Of a DNA stretch of 64,000 bases, positions 1-11,760 are shown one piece after another (within the stretch, counting starts at the first letter, position 1; each line of letters starts with the position of its first letter). The translations under genes and the position numbers were made by a program. Source of the DNA: Eurosta solidaginis (Eukaryota; Arthropoda; Insecta; Diptera; Tephritidae); the NCBI RefSeq assembly GCF_040869045.1, contig NC_090319.1:55400779-55464778 (forward strand), given 5' to 3'. A model generated the notes under the pieces. It was not told the origin of the DNA. It was given only the letters and a program-made list of their open reading frames with translations, and did no database searches.

Positions 1-215
1 TTTTAAAATTGCTCACTAGATTAAAAACTCGATTGCACCAAGAAAAACTTGCATTGGTGGTTTTATGGTATGTAACTTCGATTATTCCTTAATTCCTTTG
101 TAGAATGGCAACAGATTATACTTACCTGGTAATTAAAAACACGTCTTTTGGTTTCAGATGATCAATCGGAAGTATCTTCCTCTTTGTTTTTCTTCATTAT
201 TCAAGGTGGCATTTT
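1..215 (+). repeat. Repeat family A, partial copy
   Basis: Bases 1-60 resemble the segment found again near 30,150, 30,575, 32,145 and 43,885 (CTCGATTAAAAAACTCGATT followed by ACACAAGAAAAA). Bases 61-215 match 29,640-29,790 closely, including GATGGCAACAGATTATA or its near-identical form. No coding sequence is convincing. It is a dispersed repeat of unknown class whose order here differs from the longer copies further right. Confidence 0.7.
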
Positions 216-315
216 TGCTGCATTTATACTGAATGCTGTTTTTTCTCTATCACCTTCCTTTTTTTTAATCTGGTGGAAACGCGACTCTAAATCTAACGTA
301 GTGAATACTTTAGCT

Positions 316-465
316 TTATCTATCAGTTATTGTTTCATTATTTAATTTTTGAAAATCTATTACCATTCTTCTTTTTGGTCTTCCTAATTCTTCTTGTCCT
401 TTTTTGGGTACCGTCCATGTGGGTGAATTATAAGGACTCTTACTTGGTTGTATAATTTTTTCATT
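316..465 (-). pseudogene. Ty3/gypsy reverse transcriptase fragment
   Basis: A minus-strand open stretch reads a short piece of the N-terminal reverse transcriptase region of gypsy-type LTR retrotransposons. It shows the SPYNSP...VPKK block and, after a gap, RMVIDFQKLN, the first conserved RT block. It is about 50 residues of a roughly 1,000-residue Pol, with no neighbouring protease, RNase H or integrase and no LTR nearby, so it is a relic. The residues upstream in the same open frame do not resemble Pol. Assignment to gypsy rests on motif recognition only. Confidence 0.75.
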
Positions 466-474
466 TATATAATT

Positions 475-705
475 ATAATATATAATGGGGGGTATAGGAA
501 ACAAAACAAAAGAAAATTTAAATGTTGTTAAAATTTTAAAATATATCGCCAACTTTGTGACTTAAAATTTGAATGGTTATGCATTATAGCTTTTTTCCAT
601 TTTTCGAAAATTTTAGTATCGAAAAAGCGGTGTGGTCATTGCTTGATTTCGACTATTTTAAAATTTTTAATATTACCCTTCAGATAAGCCAGTATACTTC
701 GTTAA
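475..705. other. AT-rich spacer, nothing recognised
   Basis: AT-rich sequence between the gypsy scrap and the poly-C tract. No open frame, repeat or RNA gene that I can support. Confidence 0.5.
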
Positions 706-1132
706 CCCCCCCCCCCCCAGCGGGTTAGGGGATCAGAATATACCCGCGGTAGGTATGCCTGTCGTAAGAGGCGACTAAAATACCAGATTGAAGGGGCTGT
801 GTAGCGCAACCCTTCAGGTTGCCAGCGCAATATATAGCTTCTCCAAACCCAATTATCAACCTCACCTATCCGCGGCGAATCCTGTTTCACTAACAGACGA
901 GGCTCTGGCGACCCCAAGCTCCTCATGGAACTTGGGGGTGGGGAGGGAGGGAATGGCATGAAGGTTTAATGTGGCCACATAAATCGTTCCCGAGATGGTC
1001 GGGCTAGCACCTTAATGGTGCTATGGTACCGGAGCGTACCTGATCTGTATCCGGAAAAGGACCATCACATCGATAACACTCCCCAAAGCCTTCGGGGAGC
1101 AACCTTATCGCTACAACAACAACAACAACAAC
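706..1132 (-). repeat. CAA-tailed dispersed repeat, copy 1
   Basis: Runs from a 13-base poly-C tract through a GC-richer body (ATACCCGCGGTAGGTATGCC, TTCCCGAGATGGTCGGG) to a (CAA)n tract at 1,110-1,132. A shorter copy in opposite orientation is at 32,561-32,830, starting with the complementary (GTT)n. It has no convincing ORF. I recognise the module as very common in tephritid-type genomes. The CCATCTCGGGAA box (minus strand) also occurs in the 5' leader of the LOA-type LINE at 52,008-52,045, so it may derive from a LINE 5' region rather than be a true SINE; I see no tRNA-like A and B boxes. Confidence 0.7.
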
Positions 1133-1199
1133 ATATGTCGTTAACATACATATATTCAACTTATCGTGTTAACAGGCCGACGGACGGACGAACTAATAA

Positions 1200-1620
1200 T
1201 CCGGAATGACGAACGGACTGACGGACGGATGGACAAAAGGACTAATGGACAAAATGACGGACGGACGAACTCGATGTTGTTAAGTTTGATGTACTATCAA
1301 AGAGTTTTTATTTGTTAAGAGTGGCCATTCGATACTTTGACAACAACAAAGCAACCAATTCACATCGAATGTTTTCTCAAGGAAGTTTTGGTTGACTGCC
1401 TCCTATATATTTATGCTGTGTAGTGACTTATCGTAATTGCGATTTTTGTAAAGAGAATTAGTCAACTATTTTAATGCAATCATTAAAATAAACCCATATA
1501 CGACACGAAAATGTATAGAAGGCATTTTTATAAAAATATCTGACAAGAAAAAAACCCGCGACTACCTTGAGCGTAATTTGCCAAGTATCGAGTGACGGCT
1601 CTTAAGAAATAAAATCTCTT
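1200..1620. other. Intergenic DNA with degenerate GACGGACGG repeats
   Basis: A short run of degenerate GACGGACGG/GACGAACGG units follows the CAA repeat (about 1,175-1,270), then unassigned AT-rich sequence. The GACGGACGG run resembles the GTCCGTCC tract at 34,408-34,440 of the long non-coding element, on the other strand. Confidence 0.5.
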
Positions 1621-1624
1621 TGGT

Positions 1625-1925
1625 ACTATCAGGATTCCTTTATGCCATACTACCATTACTACCATTTTCCAATCCATTTAACGTTGGGTATCGGTAAAGT
1701 AAATATATGTAATTTTGTATATTTATTTTACAGATATCCAAATATATAAATAGCAAATTTGCATTTCATTTAAATCATATTACCAAATGTATATCCATCT
1801 CCATTCCTTGTTGTTGTTGTTGTAGCAGTGCTTCGCTCGATTCATTCATGCCATTATGTACTTTCATTATCCAATCCATGTAACGTCGGGTATCTGTTAA
1901 ATATATATAAAAAATTGCATTAAAA
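1625..1925 (-). repeat. Duplicated 3' terminal segment of P-type element
   Basis: Two diverged direct copies, about 1,625-1,800 and 1,837-1,925, share ATGCCAT...ACTTTCAT-type, TCCAATCCAT and GTAACGTCGGGTATC blocks; the same block recurs at 22,725-22,785 in P-type copy 2. The left copy continues into GCAAATTTGCATTTCATTT, which copy 2 has at 23,647. So the non-coding end of the P-type element is present twice here. Confidence 0.6.
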
Positions 1926-1929
1926 TACT

Positions 1930-3622
1930 TACTTCAAAGAACTCGTCCGAGGGATTTACAAAGCGTAAGTCTTCCTACGGTTTATAATTCTTGGCTACTA
2001 TAAGCACTTCTCATGTATTTTCTGGATCGGCAGAAGGCTTGCACATAAGCTTAGCACATTTTTCACATTTAACCTTCACCAGTACTTTGTGATAAATGGC
2101 ATAGCCCGTATAGTACCTCTGTATTTGCTCCTCCGCGGTTCGCGCAGCTAGTTCTTCCACGAGGAGCTCATTGGGATTTTCCAGGAGATAATCTTTTTCG
2201 TCGGATGGTAGTACATTTGGTGTGTCTTCTGTCTGTTGTACGGCGGCTGGTGGTGGTGGTGAAATGGTTGCTTGTTGGACCTCCTCCTGGAGGTCGTTGC
2301 CGGCTCGCCCTGGACGGGCCTACCCGGGGAGACCCTCGCCGGCAGTTCGAATGAGAGTGCATCCTGGTTGGACCTCCCCCTGAAGGCCCGCACTGACGGT
2401 TGTTCGTCGTACTATATATCCTTTTTCGTTCTGTCGAGTACGATGTATTCTGGTTTTGTTCTGGTCAAGTCGACCACCTTTATTGGTTGGTCCTGTTCTG
2501 TCGCTTTGGTACTACAATTGGTTTATCCACTTCTCCCACGGTTTCCTCCTCGACGATTTGTCCAAGTAGGTCGGTTATCGTCCCGTAATTTGATATTGTC
2601 TCATGGAATTTTGTCTCGTATGGGCTTTCTTGATTACCGACAATGACCTGGCTTGACTTAAAACAGTACGTGTGATCGTGTTCTGTCGCGTTGATAGTTG
2701 GTCGAAGTTCATCGTCCCATTGTTCGTCCGGTTAGCTTATCTTGGGATTCATCTCCTCGATTGCGGGCTTTAGTCTCGATTAGATCGTCCTGGGTCGGAA
2801 AGTCCGGGCTATAATGTACTGCATTTCGTTAGCAGTGGGATGCATGTTGATCCCTTGGCTTGCTCGTACCTTATAAAAAAAGTTCTCTAACGCGTCCTGG
2901 TTGAGCTTGCCAAACATCTCGAAATCCAGCGCTGGGTATCCTTTGAATAAATCCTCCGATAATTTTATCATTGATGTAATGGTGATGATGAATCCGTTAA
3001 TACAACTAACCTTGTGTGCAAATACAACTGTTTCCAAGTACCTAATATACTCCAAAAGTCGTTCCTTTTTCTCGTCGTTTCCTCGCATTATGGGCTTCCT
3101 CAAGGGGTTTTTGTCCTTCAAATTTTTACAATCAAGCTCGTCAAACAAATCGTTCATCCGCTTGATGAAGATTTGTGTTGGCTTACCGACTCTAAAACCT
3201 CTGTCTTGTGTCCAAAGAGATTTGGGTCTTCCATCATTTTAAGACCGGCATAAACTGAGTTACTTAACAACTGAGTAGCTCGCGAAACACTCATCTTTTC
3301 GATATTGTTTGGGTGGAGGTGTGCATCGGCCAGTTTTGGACATATCTTGAAGTTCTCGTTTGCCCTGTCCAAATTGTAAAGTTTTTCGACTACCACCTTG
3401 TTTACAGTGCCATCTCGCGTTGTTACATTGTAATTCTTAATAAAATTGTTCCTCATATTTTTTTATTAAATGGCAGTAGTCGAACATAAACTGAATCATT
3501 ATCCCTTTATATATTATGGAAGTGCTTTCCTTGCTAATACCAAGTTTATTGGTAGGCTGCTTGGTTATTGGTCCCTTGGTCACATGCAGCAACTTTCACG
3601 GTCAGTCCAGTCCTAAGGGCGA
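1930..3622 (-). pseudogene. P-type (THAP family) transposase relic, copy 1
   Basis: Minus-strand remains of a P-element-like transposase, parallel to copy 2 at 22,700-27,000. Readable parts, in order, are 3,456-3,154, 3,157-2,780 and the acidic/Pro-rich tail at about 2,393-2,010. The reading frame breaks near 3,180, where copy 1 lacks one base present in copy 2. It keeps the block LNQDALENFF at about 2,890-2,920, which corresponds to the region of the last catalytic acidic residue (Glu) in P transposases. About 230 bp present in copy 2 (near 24,940-25,170) are missing. A donor-like GTAAGTAT sits near 1,933, but the last exon seen in copy 2 is gone. The right edge abuts the BEL-2 LTR exactly, so the N-terminal half including THAP is absent. 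Confidence 0.8.
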
Positions 3623-3936
3623 TGTTACGGGCAAAGAAGGAGAAATATTTGATGTTTAATAGCAGCTATAACTTTATTTATCAATTCAACACATTAATAA
3701 AGTATTTAATAAAGTATATACAAAATAGCGGGAGCGTTTTAAAAATTTTTAGTTTCTTCCTTCTTTCTTTTATTCCGAATTGAATCTCAAGTTGCCGGAT
3801 ATGTACGTATGTATGTATGCACAAGCAAGTGCAAAAAATGTACGAACGAACAGATTGTAGCAACAGAAGAAATATTATTGTGCGCGCGGGGGTTGCCATC
3901 GTGATCGAACGATAAGGCCTGGTTTTGACGGCAACA
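3623..3936 (-). repeat. BEL-2 left LTR (3' LTR of minus-strand element)
   Basis: Shares about 270 bp with 22,316-22,580 in direct orientation, starting TGTTACGGGCAAAGAAGGAG. On the minus strand the LTR reads TGTTGCCG...CCCGTAACA, the canonical TG...CA ends. The outer part beyond 3,893 (U3 side) does not match the right LTR, although both end CAACA. Confidence 0.8.
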
Positions 3937-3950
3937 TCCCCCCCTTCGTA
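3937..3950 (-). promoter_or_regulatory. BEL-2 polypurine tract
   Basis: On the minus strand, CGAAGGGGGGGA sits immediately before the LTR. This is the expected position and composition of the plus-strand priming polypurine tract of an LTR retrotransposon. Confidence 0.7.
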
Positions 3951-3963
3951 AATTACCTACGGA

Positions 3964-5115
3964 TTATTTACCACCATATTCAGTGCCGACATCCAGTTTA
4001 GCCACCTTCGTCGCTGGTCTTTCCATCACTCCTAGGCTCGTCTTTATGCTTACTCTTCTTACTTGACCGTCTTTCGCCACCACTGTCTTCACTATTCTAC
4101 CTTTGGGCCACATATTTCTCGGCAGGTTTTCATCTACCACGATTACGATGTCGTCCACGGCCAACGGCGTGCATTTCTTAAACCATTTAACACGTCTCGT
4201 AAGTGCAGGTGTATATTCCTTCACCCACCGTTGCCAAAAACGATCTCCGAATAGTTGCACTTGACGCCACCGCTGCCTTATGTTCATGCCATCAATACAA
4301 GCAGGCTTGTACCCGTCGGCTGCCCCAATAAGCAAATGATTTGGGGTCAGGGCAATGTCATCAGTCGAATCGAGGCTTACAAAGGTGAGCGGCCGAGAAT
4401 TAATGATGAATTCAGCTTCCATCAAAGCACAACGAAGACTTTCGTCGTTGAATGAGTAAGATGGACAGATGCTTCGTAACGTGGTTTTCGCTGATCGAAC
4501 GAGGCGTTCCCATGCACCTCCCATATGTGGGGCGCTTGGCGGGTTAAAGTGCCACTTGATGCGATCGTATTTAATAGTAATTTCGTCGAAATTGATTTTG
4601 ATAATTTGGTCACGAAAAAGCCTTTCCGTTGGTCTAAAGTTCGTGCCATTGTCGGAATATATTGCCAACGGAGTGCCGCGCCTTGCCATAAAATTACGTA
4701 TACTCATGATGCATGAGCTAGTATCAAAACTGTAAACTATCTCAAAATGTACCGCACGAAGTGTCAAGCACGTAAAAAGTACGACCCACCTCTTCTCCTT
4801 GTGTCTGCCCACGTTCACGATAATTGGCCCGAAATAATCTACGCCGGTAAGTGAATGGCTTGGCGAAGCTGGCCAGTCTCGCAGTGGGTATAGCGCCATT
4901 TGTGGTGGTATGGGTATTGCTGCGCGAATCTTGAATTTTTGACATGATTGGCGTACCGCTTTGTACAACACGCGCAAACGGGGTATATAGTATGAAGATT
5001 TGATGTTGTTAATACCGTTTCGTGAGACATATATTGACAATTTTCGTGATAAGCTCGTACGATGAGGAATGTTGTATGACTCTCTCGCGGCATTACTATA
5101 GCATCCATATGGCAA
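3964..5115 (-). pseudogene. BEL/Pao (BEL-2) integrase and C-terminal domain
   Basis: Open frame of 383 codons encoding the retroviral-type integrase core of a BEL/Pao element and its C-terminal domain (DUF5641 type). The three catalytic acidic positions are visible: GVDYFGP (first Asp), IYSDNGTNF (second Asp) and GGAWERLVRS (Glu). The zinc-binding region upstream is damaged: the last Cys pair reads SCQKFK, with Phe where Cys is usual. The frame differs from the RT frame (4,839-6,536), so an indel lies near 4,960-5,110. The last ~90 residues (DDIVIV...MWPKGRIV) are the conserved tail that precedes the 3' LTR. As a separate piece it would need the upstream Pol to function; I call it a broken part of BEL-2. 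Confidence 0.88.
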
Positions 5116-6536
5116 TCGATGGAATTGGCTCTTCCTTGTATGCGCATTACTCCATTATTGTCCAGGTAAGCGTTTAGCCCAGACAATCGACTTCGTTTGC
5201 TTAGTGGTTGCTTAGCACATAATGCACTGATCTCAGGTGAGAATGATTCAAGCTGCAATTGCTTGATGAGAAGATTTTCTGCGCTCTGGATCATCTCTGG
5301 CGTAATTGTGTTCGGCTTGACGTAGTTGTGTACAGCAGCTCTTAGCTTGGCAATGTATAAGATAAATGTGGCGATGGCCCTATAAAGCCTGCGCCAGTCG
5401 GAAAAATATTTAACGTTTATCGGTATAGATGGAACTTGTCTAAGGTCAAATCCACTGGTGCGATGAACAGTGCGAACTTCGTCTGCCACCGCAAATACGG
5501 CTTCTTCGTTTTCGGTGCTATCTATGTAATCATCAACATAGTGTGCGTTTCGGTTTGCCTCGTATGCTCTGGGATACTTCTGACGTTTCTCTTCGGCATT
5601 TTTGTTTCGGACGTAGTGAGCAATGCATGGACCGCAGTTTATGCCGAATGTCATAGCTCTCATGACATATGCGCTTGCTTGACTGCTGATTTGGTCGAAC
5701 CACAAAAAGCGTTGTGCGTGCATGTCCTCTTCGCGAATATTTATCCTATGGAACATTTCGGCGATGTCGGCGGATATTGCCACCTTCCCCACTCTGAACC
5801 TCAGTAGAATTTCGATAAGAGGTTGTAGCAGATCTGGTCCCGTGAGTAAATGATCATTCAATGACGTACCATGCGACTTCGCTGCCGCATCCCACACTAA
5901 TCTGATTTTATTAGGCTTGTTCGGATTTGTTGCTATGAAGATCGGTAGATACCAGACATGCTTATTGTTGATAGCCATGTCGGCCTCCGAGAGTTGAAAC
6001 GCGTAATTCTTTTGTATTAAATTGTGGATTTGGCTATCGATTTTTTCATACAGTGACGGCTCGCGTTCAATTTTAGCCTTTAAACAGTTGAGACGCTGAA
6101 GTGCGTTGTTGTACCTCTCGGGCAGGCTGTAGTCCTCGTAGCGCCATAACAGGCCGACTTCGAAATGCCCATTTACTTTAGCGCACGTTTGGTCCAGCAT
6201 CTCAATAGCTCGTTTGTCGTCGCTTGACATTATATTTTGTTGTTTCACGGCGTCCAAGCTGAAGCTTTCTTTAACGACGTCGTGTAATTCTTGCCATTTG
6301 CATTCACAATGATGCATGGTTACATATGTTGCTGCGGTCGAAGCGCCTTGGATGCTCCACCCTAACCAACACTTAGATGCGATTGGCTCGTGACGACGAC
6401 CTTCGCGTATTTTTCGAGGTATAGCGATTTTCCAATTGTCGGCTCCTATAAGCAACATTGGTTGAACATCATCGTAAGATGGTAAAGGTATGTCCCTTAA
6501 ATAAGGGTATGCGCGACGCAGCTCGCTTGCGTTCAT
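4839..6536 (-). pseudogene. BEL/Pao (BEL-2) Pol: reverse transcriptase, RNase H deleted
   Basis: A 565-codon frame covering the linker after the protease, the reverse transcriptase and the start of the integrase zinc region. RT motifs visible are the VWDAAAKS block, ADIAEMFHRI (first catalytic Asp), TFGINCGP and YVDD with both Asp. Directly after the RT thumb (around residue 385) the frame jumps to the pre-integrase region. The whole RNase H/connection segment normally present in BEL/Pao Pol is missing, yet the frame stays open. The first codons follow an in-frame break at about 6,540, and the upstream protease part is at 19,817-20,328 because BEL-1 inserted between them. It cannot produce a complete Pol. 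Confidence 0.88.
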
Positions 6537-6604
6537 TGTTTCGGTAGAGCTAGATTTTTTATTGCATGTACGTTATTTAACCAAAGCAGTCTGTTCTTAT
6601 CTGT

Positions 6605-7106
6605 TGTTTAGGCAGGATGCCTAACTTTTCCGCATCTGATTGCGACCCCCCCAATGCAACTCTGCAAATCGATACTCGATACTCGACTTAATTTACAACC
6701 ACCCACACCATCACCCTCATGCATGTGCATGCAGGAACATGCACGTGTATGTGTGCTTTTTGTCAGCACTCATGCATATGCATGTCGGGGTTGATTGTGG
6801 GTGCCTTTCCCCTCCAAAACGGAGGATTTTGCGGGTACGCGGTTGTAGCTTGCTATACAACCGGCCTCTTGATTTTCAACAGCCGTACAGCTCACATCTG
6901 CCGCCAGCGATCTCTGCCGTTTTTCGACACTACAGTCAGGTAATATTATAATCAATTTATTTTAATATCTACCAATAAAATCACAGCTATTATAACGAGA
7001 AATCTCGTCTATCTTGCTTATTTGTCTATTCCATACGCATATTCCCACTGAGATCGACCCCGGTGCGCCCACCTACCTCCAGGATTAGACGCACCCCGGC
7101 CGAACA
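6605..7106 (+). repeat. BEL-1 5' LTR
   Basis: A 502-bp LTR starting TGTTTAGGCAGG and ending GGCCGAACA. It contains a polyadenylation signal AATAAA near 6,974 and internal CATGCATGTGCATGC-type direct and inverted repeats near 6,718-6,785. It is almost identical to 19,316-19,816. Confidence 0.92.
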
Positions 7107-8041
7107 TTTGGTCCATCTTCACCAGGAATTTGGAATACAGTACCTATATACAGTACACATCCGTACAAAACCATTATATGCACGCTTGGTTATACACTTT
7201 GGTGGTAAAATTATTGTGGTGATACACTATTGGTGGAATTTTGACAGTTTTTTGGTGATACTCAACAATTCTGATAAACACGCTTGGTGATACACTACAA
7301 CATCTTGCAAAAACATTGAGCAAGCGACAGCCAGCTAAAGCCACTGCAACACATCAAGTCATCGTGCCACATCAGCACCATACAAATCACCAAAAAGTTA
7401 AAAGTAAGTGCAATATTTCTTGCCACATTTTTTTTGGTTAAAATCATAAATAAAAAGTGCGAAAAATCAATTTGAAGTGCCATGCGTGATTGTAATTAAC
7501 CGCGAAAAGTGTGAAAAAACTGTGTAGTGCCAAAAAGAAAATAAGTGCAAACGCGGATCATTAACGTTGTTAAGATTCCTTGTGACTATCTGGCCTGTCC
7601 CCCCACCAGCGGTAAGGCTCTCCGGACACAGCACAAGGAAAAGGTACACATAACCTCACTTTCACATAAAATTTCACGCCATTCGATTTAAATTTTCTTT
7701 TTGCATCACGTTAATTTCACTAGTTTCTTAATAAATTTTCGCACAAGATTTATTACACGTTTTTACACTTTTCGTCGAGTTCATACCAGCGCGCGCACTT
7801 ATTATACAATACAATTTAACTTTGAAGTGGCGAGTGGCCCCCTTTATTTACACAAAAGACATTGGTGTTGCTTCCCCCTGCTCCCTGTTTTACGGCACAA
7901 ATAATCTGCAAAGTCAGACAAAAATAAACAAATTAAAAGTAATAATCAATTTTGCGTAATTTTAATAGTTGTTGGTTGGGTGATTCGCTCAGGATTTCAA
8001 GTGTTATATCCCTTGGTTAATTCGCTTTTCACTTTTCAACC
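7107..8041 (+). other. BEL-1 5' leader
   Basis: Untranslated leader between the 5' LTR and gag. TTTGGTCCATCTTCACCAGG lies directly at the LTR edge, where the tRNA primer-binding site belongs; I cannot name the tRNA. Short repeats GGTGATACACTA/TTGGTGATACTC occur at 7,215-7,295. No ORF here is convincing. Confidence 0.7.
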
Positions 8042-11000
8042 ATGAACATGGACTCCTACATTAGATTGGCCGATCGAATAATCGATTTCGAGGCCGATTT
8101 TAATGATATCAATGCGGCTCTGCACACTGTACACACTCTTGCAATACAGCAAAAAGAGTTGCAAGCTAAGTGGGAAAAAGCAGAGAACGCCCTAGAGGAG
8201 TTGCTTGGCTCTGACACGCTCGACGCAAAGAAAATTGCAGCGGTCAAGATCAAGCATAAAGCTGCATATGCCGTATTCTTGCGATGCATGTCGAACATCG
8301 CTGAACTTCAGGCCAAATTGAAGCAGGAAAGAGATAGTCAGGTTCGACCTGAAGGAGATCGTGCGCGTGAACACAGTATCCGCCTGCCAGCTTGCGATAC
8401 TGAGGTATTCAAGGGCGACTACCTATCTTGGCCAACGTTTCGTGACCTGTTCACGGCCATCTATAAAAATAACAGTCGCTTAAGCCCGGTAGAAAAGTTA
8501 TTCCACCTTAACCAAAAAACCCAAGGTGAGGCAAAGGACATTGTCAAGAAATGTCCTTTGACAAATGAAGGCTTCGAAACAGCCTGGAGAAATCTATGTG
8601 AGAGATACGAGAATAAGCGGATTCTCGTGAACTCACAACTACAAATTCTATTTAATCTAAAAAAGATAGATAGCGAGTGCGGCAGCTCAATCAAAACCTT
8701 ACAGCGCGACATAAATAATTGTTTGGCATCCTTAAAAACACATCAGATCGATGTTTCAAATTGGGATGCGATTATTACTTATTTATGTTCGACAAAATTA
8801 CCTGAAAATACGCTGGCTCTATGGGAGCAGAGCATTGACCACAAAACGGACATATCCAAGTGGGAGGATATGGACAAATTCTTGTCAAATCGTTTTCAGA
8901 CACTTGAAACCGTGTGCGGTTTTACAGGGAATGCCACTTCTAAAGTGCAAAAGTCAAACGCGTCGCGCCAATCGACGGAGACCCCTACAAAAAGACTTGG
9001 TGCTTTTCAAACAAAAGTATCCAAGCAATCAACAAAATCAATGTGTAAAATGTGCAAATCTACGGAGCACAGATTACGCAACTGTTCACGTTTTTGCGAT
9101 TTAGCCCCGGTAGAAAGGATCAAATTCGTTAAATCCACAAGTGGCTGGTTGAACTGTTTATCCCCAGGACACACAGTGACGAGGTGCACCAGTTCGTACA
9201 GCTGTTCCAAATGCCACTCTCGTCGGCACACGCTCCTGCATGCGGACACACTTCAGCAACCGGCGGGGCGCAATCCTTTCAAAGATGCGGATAATACCCC
9301 ATCAACTTCGGCACAGGCACGGAAAAGACAGGAATCGGGACAACCACCTTCCTCTGCGAACCAAAATGTCAAATCCTGCCATGCCAATTCCAGCACAGGC
9401 GTGCTATTAGGAACTGCTCGCGTACATATTCACCATAATGGTACCGACTTCTCCGCGCGGGCATTAATTGATTCTGGGTCTGAATGTTCTTTTATAACAG
9501 AAAGACTGAAACGCAGAATCAATTTGCCAGCGACGAAAATGCATGCCCAAGTTTCAGGCATCACAAATGCGTTGTCAGCGCAGGTGAAAGAAGCGTCCAA
9601 AATCGAATTACGTTCACCAGTGGACCCCTGCTTCAGCCTGACTACACCCGTTCTAGTTCTAGCCAAACTCACTGGGAATCTTCCATCCTGCCATATCAAC
9701 ACAATGACTATGCAGGCATTCCCAGATTTGGTTCTGGCAGACAAGAGGTTCTACGTCAATGTAGACGTAGACCTCATACTTGGCGGAGGCATATATCCCC
9801 ACATTATAATGAGCAGTATAAAAAAGAATGTGCTAAACACACTCTTAGCCCAAGAGACAGTGTTCGGTTGGATACTAACCGGTCGTATCGAATCACCGAA
9901 TCCAACGAAGGGCATTATGTCTTTCTACAACGAGGTTGCGTTAGACAACCAACTCAAAGCTTTCTGGGAGGTAGAAAATGTACCCAAAAATAAAATATTA
10001 AATGAAGATGAAAGGTACTGCGAACAATTATTTAAAGAAACAACGAAACGTGATGAAGATGGAAGATACACCGTATCACTACCATTCAGGCAGGATTACC
10101 CTAATAACATTATTTTAGGACCGTCCCTGAAACGCACATGCTCTCAATTCTTCCGGAATGAGGGGCGGCTAATAAAAAATCCAGATTTAGGTAAAGAATA
10201 TGTTCGAGTGTTGTCAGAACATGAAACGCTCGGACACATGGGAAGGTTAAAAAAGAATATCACATCCGACGATTCGGATCATTACTTCCTGCCCCACCAC
10301 GCCGTTATTAAAGCGGAAAGTACAACTACAAAGGTACGCGTAGTATTTAATGCCTCGAGCCCTACGGCCAACGGTAATAGCCTAAACGATATTCTCCTCC
10401 CAGGCCCAGTTCTACAAGCCGATCTACCCATCCTTATCTTACGATGGAGACTATACCGTCAACCATTAAACGAGATTCGCGAAGCCCTACACTCAGCTGG
10501 CTTTCCATTACGCAAGTGGACTTCAAATTGTAAAGAAATTCTAAAGGACATCCCAAAAACGGATTTGCTCAGCGAGGATTTCTTAGCGTTCGAAGAAGCT
10601 AGTTCGGTAAAGGCCCTGGGAATACGATGGAACGCTCACTCAGACGTATTTTATTTCAAGGCAGGAACCCTAGAAAATGGCGAAAACATCACCAAACGAG
10701 CAGTCCTATCCGCTATCGCCAAACTTTTCGACCCTTTAGGCTGGCTTGCGCCAATGGTCATTGTGGCAAAAACACTCATGCAGAGTATTTGGTTAGAAGG
10801 CACCGCTTGGGACGACCCAGTATCGAGCAGTACGCTAGAACGATGGAAAACCTTCACCGACCAATACCATGAAATCGATAAAATCAGGATAGCTAGATGG
10901 GTCAACTTTTCTCCAGGAACCGACATCGAGATCCATGGATTTTGTGACGCATCCGAGAAGGCTTACGCAGCAGCCGTGTACATGCGCGTGAAAACGGATA

Positions 11001-11638
11001 ACGACATCTGGACAAACCTAATGCTAGCAAAGACCCGAGTAGCCCCGGTGAAAACCCTGTCTCTTCCACGATTGGAACTTTGCGGAGCCGTGCTGTTAGC
11101 GGAAATCACCGAATCAATTTTCAGGAACCTTAAATTGGGACCGGTGAGAGTTCACCTGTGGACGGATTCAACGATCGTCCTCGCATGGATAAGGAAACCG
11201 CCTTGTTCCTGGTCAACCTTCGTCGCACATCGGATCACCAAGATCATCGACATGGTCGGAAATAAGGACTGGTTTCACGTGAACTCAGAGTCCAACCCAG
11301 CAGATTTAGGTAGCAGAGGATTACCGGCGTCTGAGTTGGTCAACAATTTGTTGTGGTGGCAGGGACCTTCTTGGCTGCAAGAAGACACTTCCCAATGGCC
11401 AGCACAAGAAAGTGACTACATTACCTCCGTAGAGGAAAAGAGGGCGAAGACCTGCGCAACAACAACAGTAAATACTACCGATGTTCTCCAACGTTTTTCG
11501 GACCTACCTAGGGCTTTACGGGTGCTCTCATACGTTATGAGGTTCTACCGAAGAACTCACCCCGAAACAAAAAATTCATTCCATGTCATGTCGCACTTAA
11601 TCTCCCCTGACGAAGTTAAGGCCACTACACGACTTTGA
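8042..11638 (+). pseudogene. BEL/Pao (BEL-1) Gag-Pol with in-frame deletion of the RT core
   Basis: A 1,198-codon frame starting ATGAACATGGACTCC. In order: N-terminal coiled region (to ~105), Gag core of DUF1759 type (about 115-290), Cys/His-rich region with CKMC, CSKC and HTLLH (about 345-400), aspartic protease with DSGS (about 476-480), start of RT (about 750-805), and RNase H with GFCDAS, LPRLELCGA, WTDST and NPADLG (about 960-1,100). At about base 10,459 (residue ~805) the RT fingers join directly to the thumb. The palm with the catalytic Asp pair is missing, yet the frame is preserved. A TGA at 11,636-11,638 ends the frame; similar sequence continues in the same frame after it. A polymerase-dead relic; Gag and protease may still be translatable. 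Confidence 0.9.
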
Positions 11639-11760
11639 ATTAAAATCTATCAGAAGCAACATTACAATTCCGAATATAATGATCTAAAGGCCGGAAAACC
11701 AATTGCCGGGAAAAGTGCAATACTCGTACTTAATCCCTACTTCGGGTAGGAGGGCGACTC
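11639..11760 (+). pseudogene. BEL-1 Pol linker with stop codons
   Basis: Sequence between the TGA at 11,636 and the integrase frame. It continues in the Gag-Pol frame as plausible pre-integrase linker, then meets TAG near 11,747 and a frame change, so at least two further lesions separate RNase H from integrase. Confidence 0.7.

Noticed and set aside
148..345. Hydrophobic small ORF
   Set aside because: Lies in a non-coding repeat, uses a non-ATG start, and the other copy near 29,730 is not open in the same way.
702..959. 85-codon minus-strand frame over the CAA-tailed repeat
   Set aside because: Starts and ends in repeat sequence including the poly-C tract; no protein-like features and the related copy at 32,561 does not keep the frame.
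3681..3899. Minus-strand Cys/Ile-rich ORF (and its twin at 22,374-22,664)
   Set aside because: Falls inside the two BEL-2 LTRs; conserved only because the LTRs are copies.
9484..9993. Long frame overlapping BEL-1 Gag-Pol
   Set aside because: Shadow frame; the protease and Pol motifs are in the main frame.
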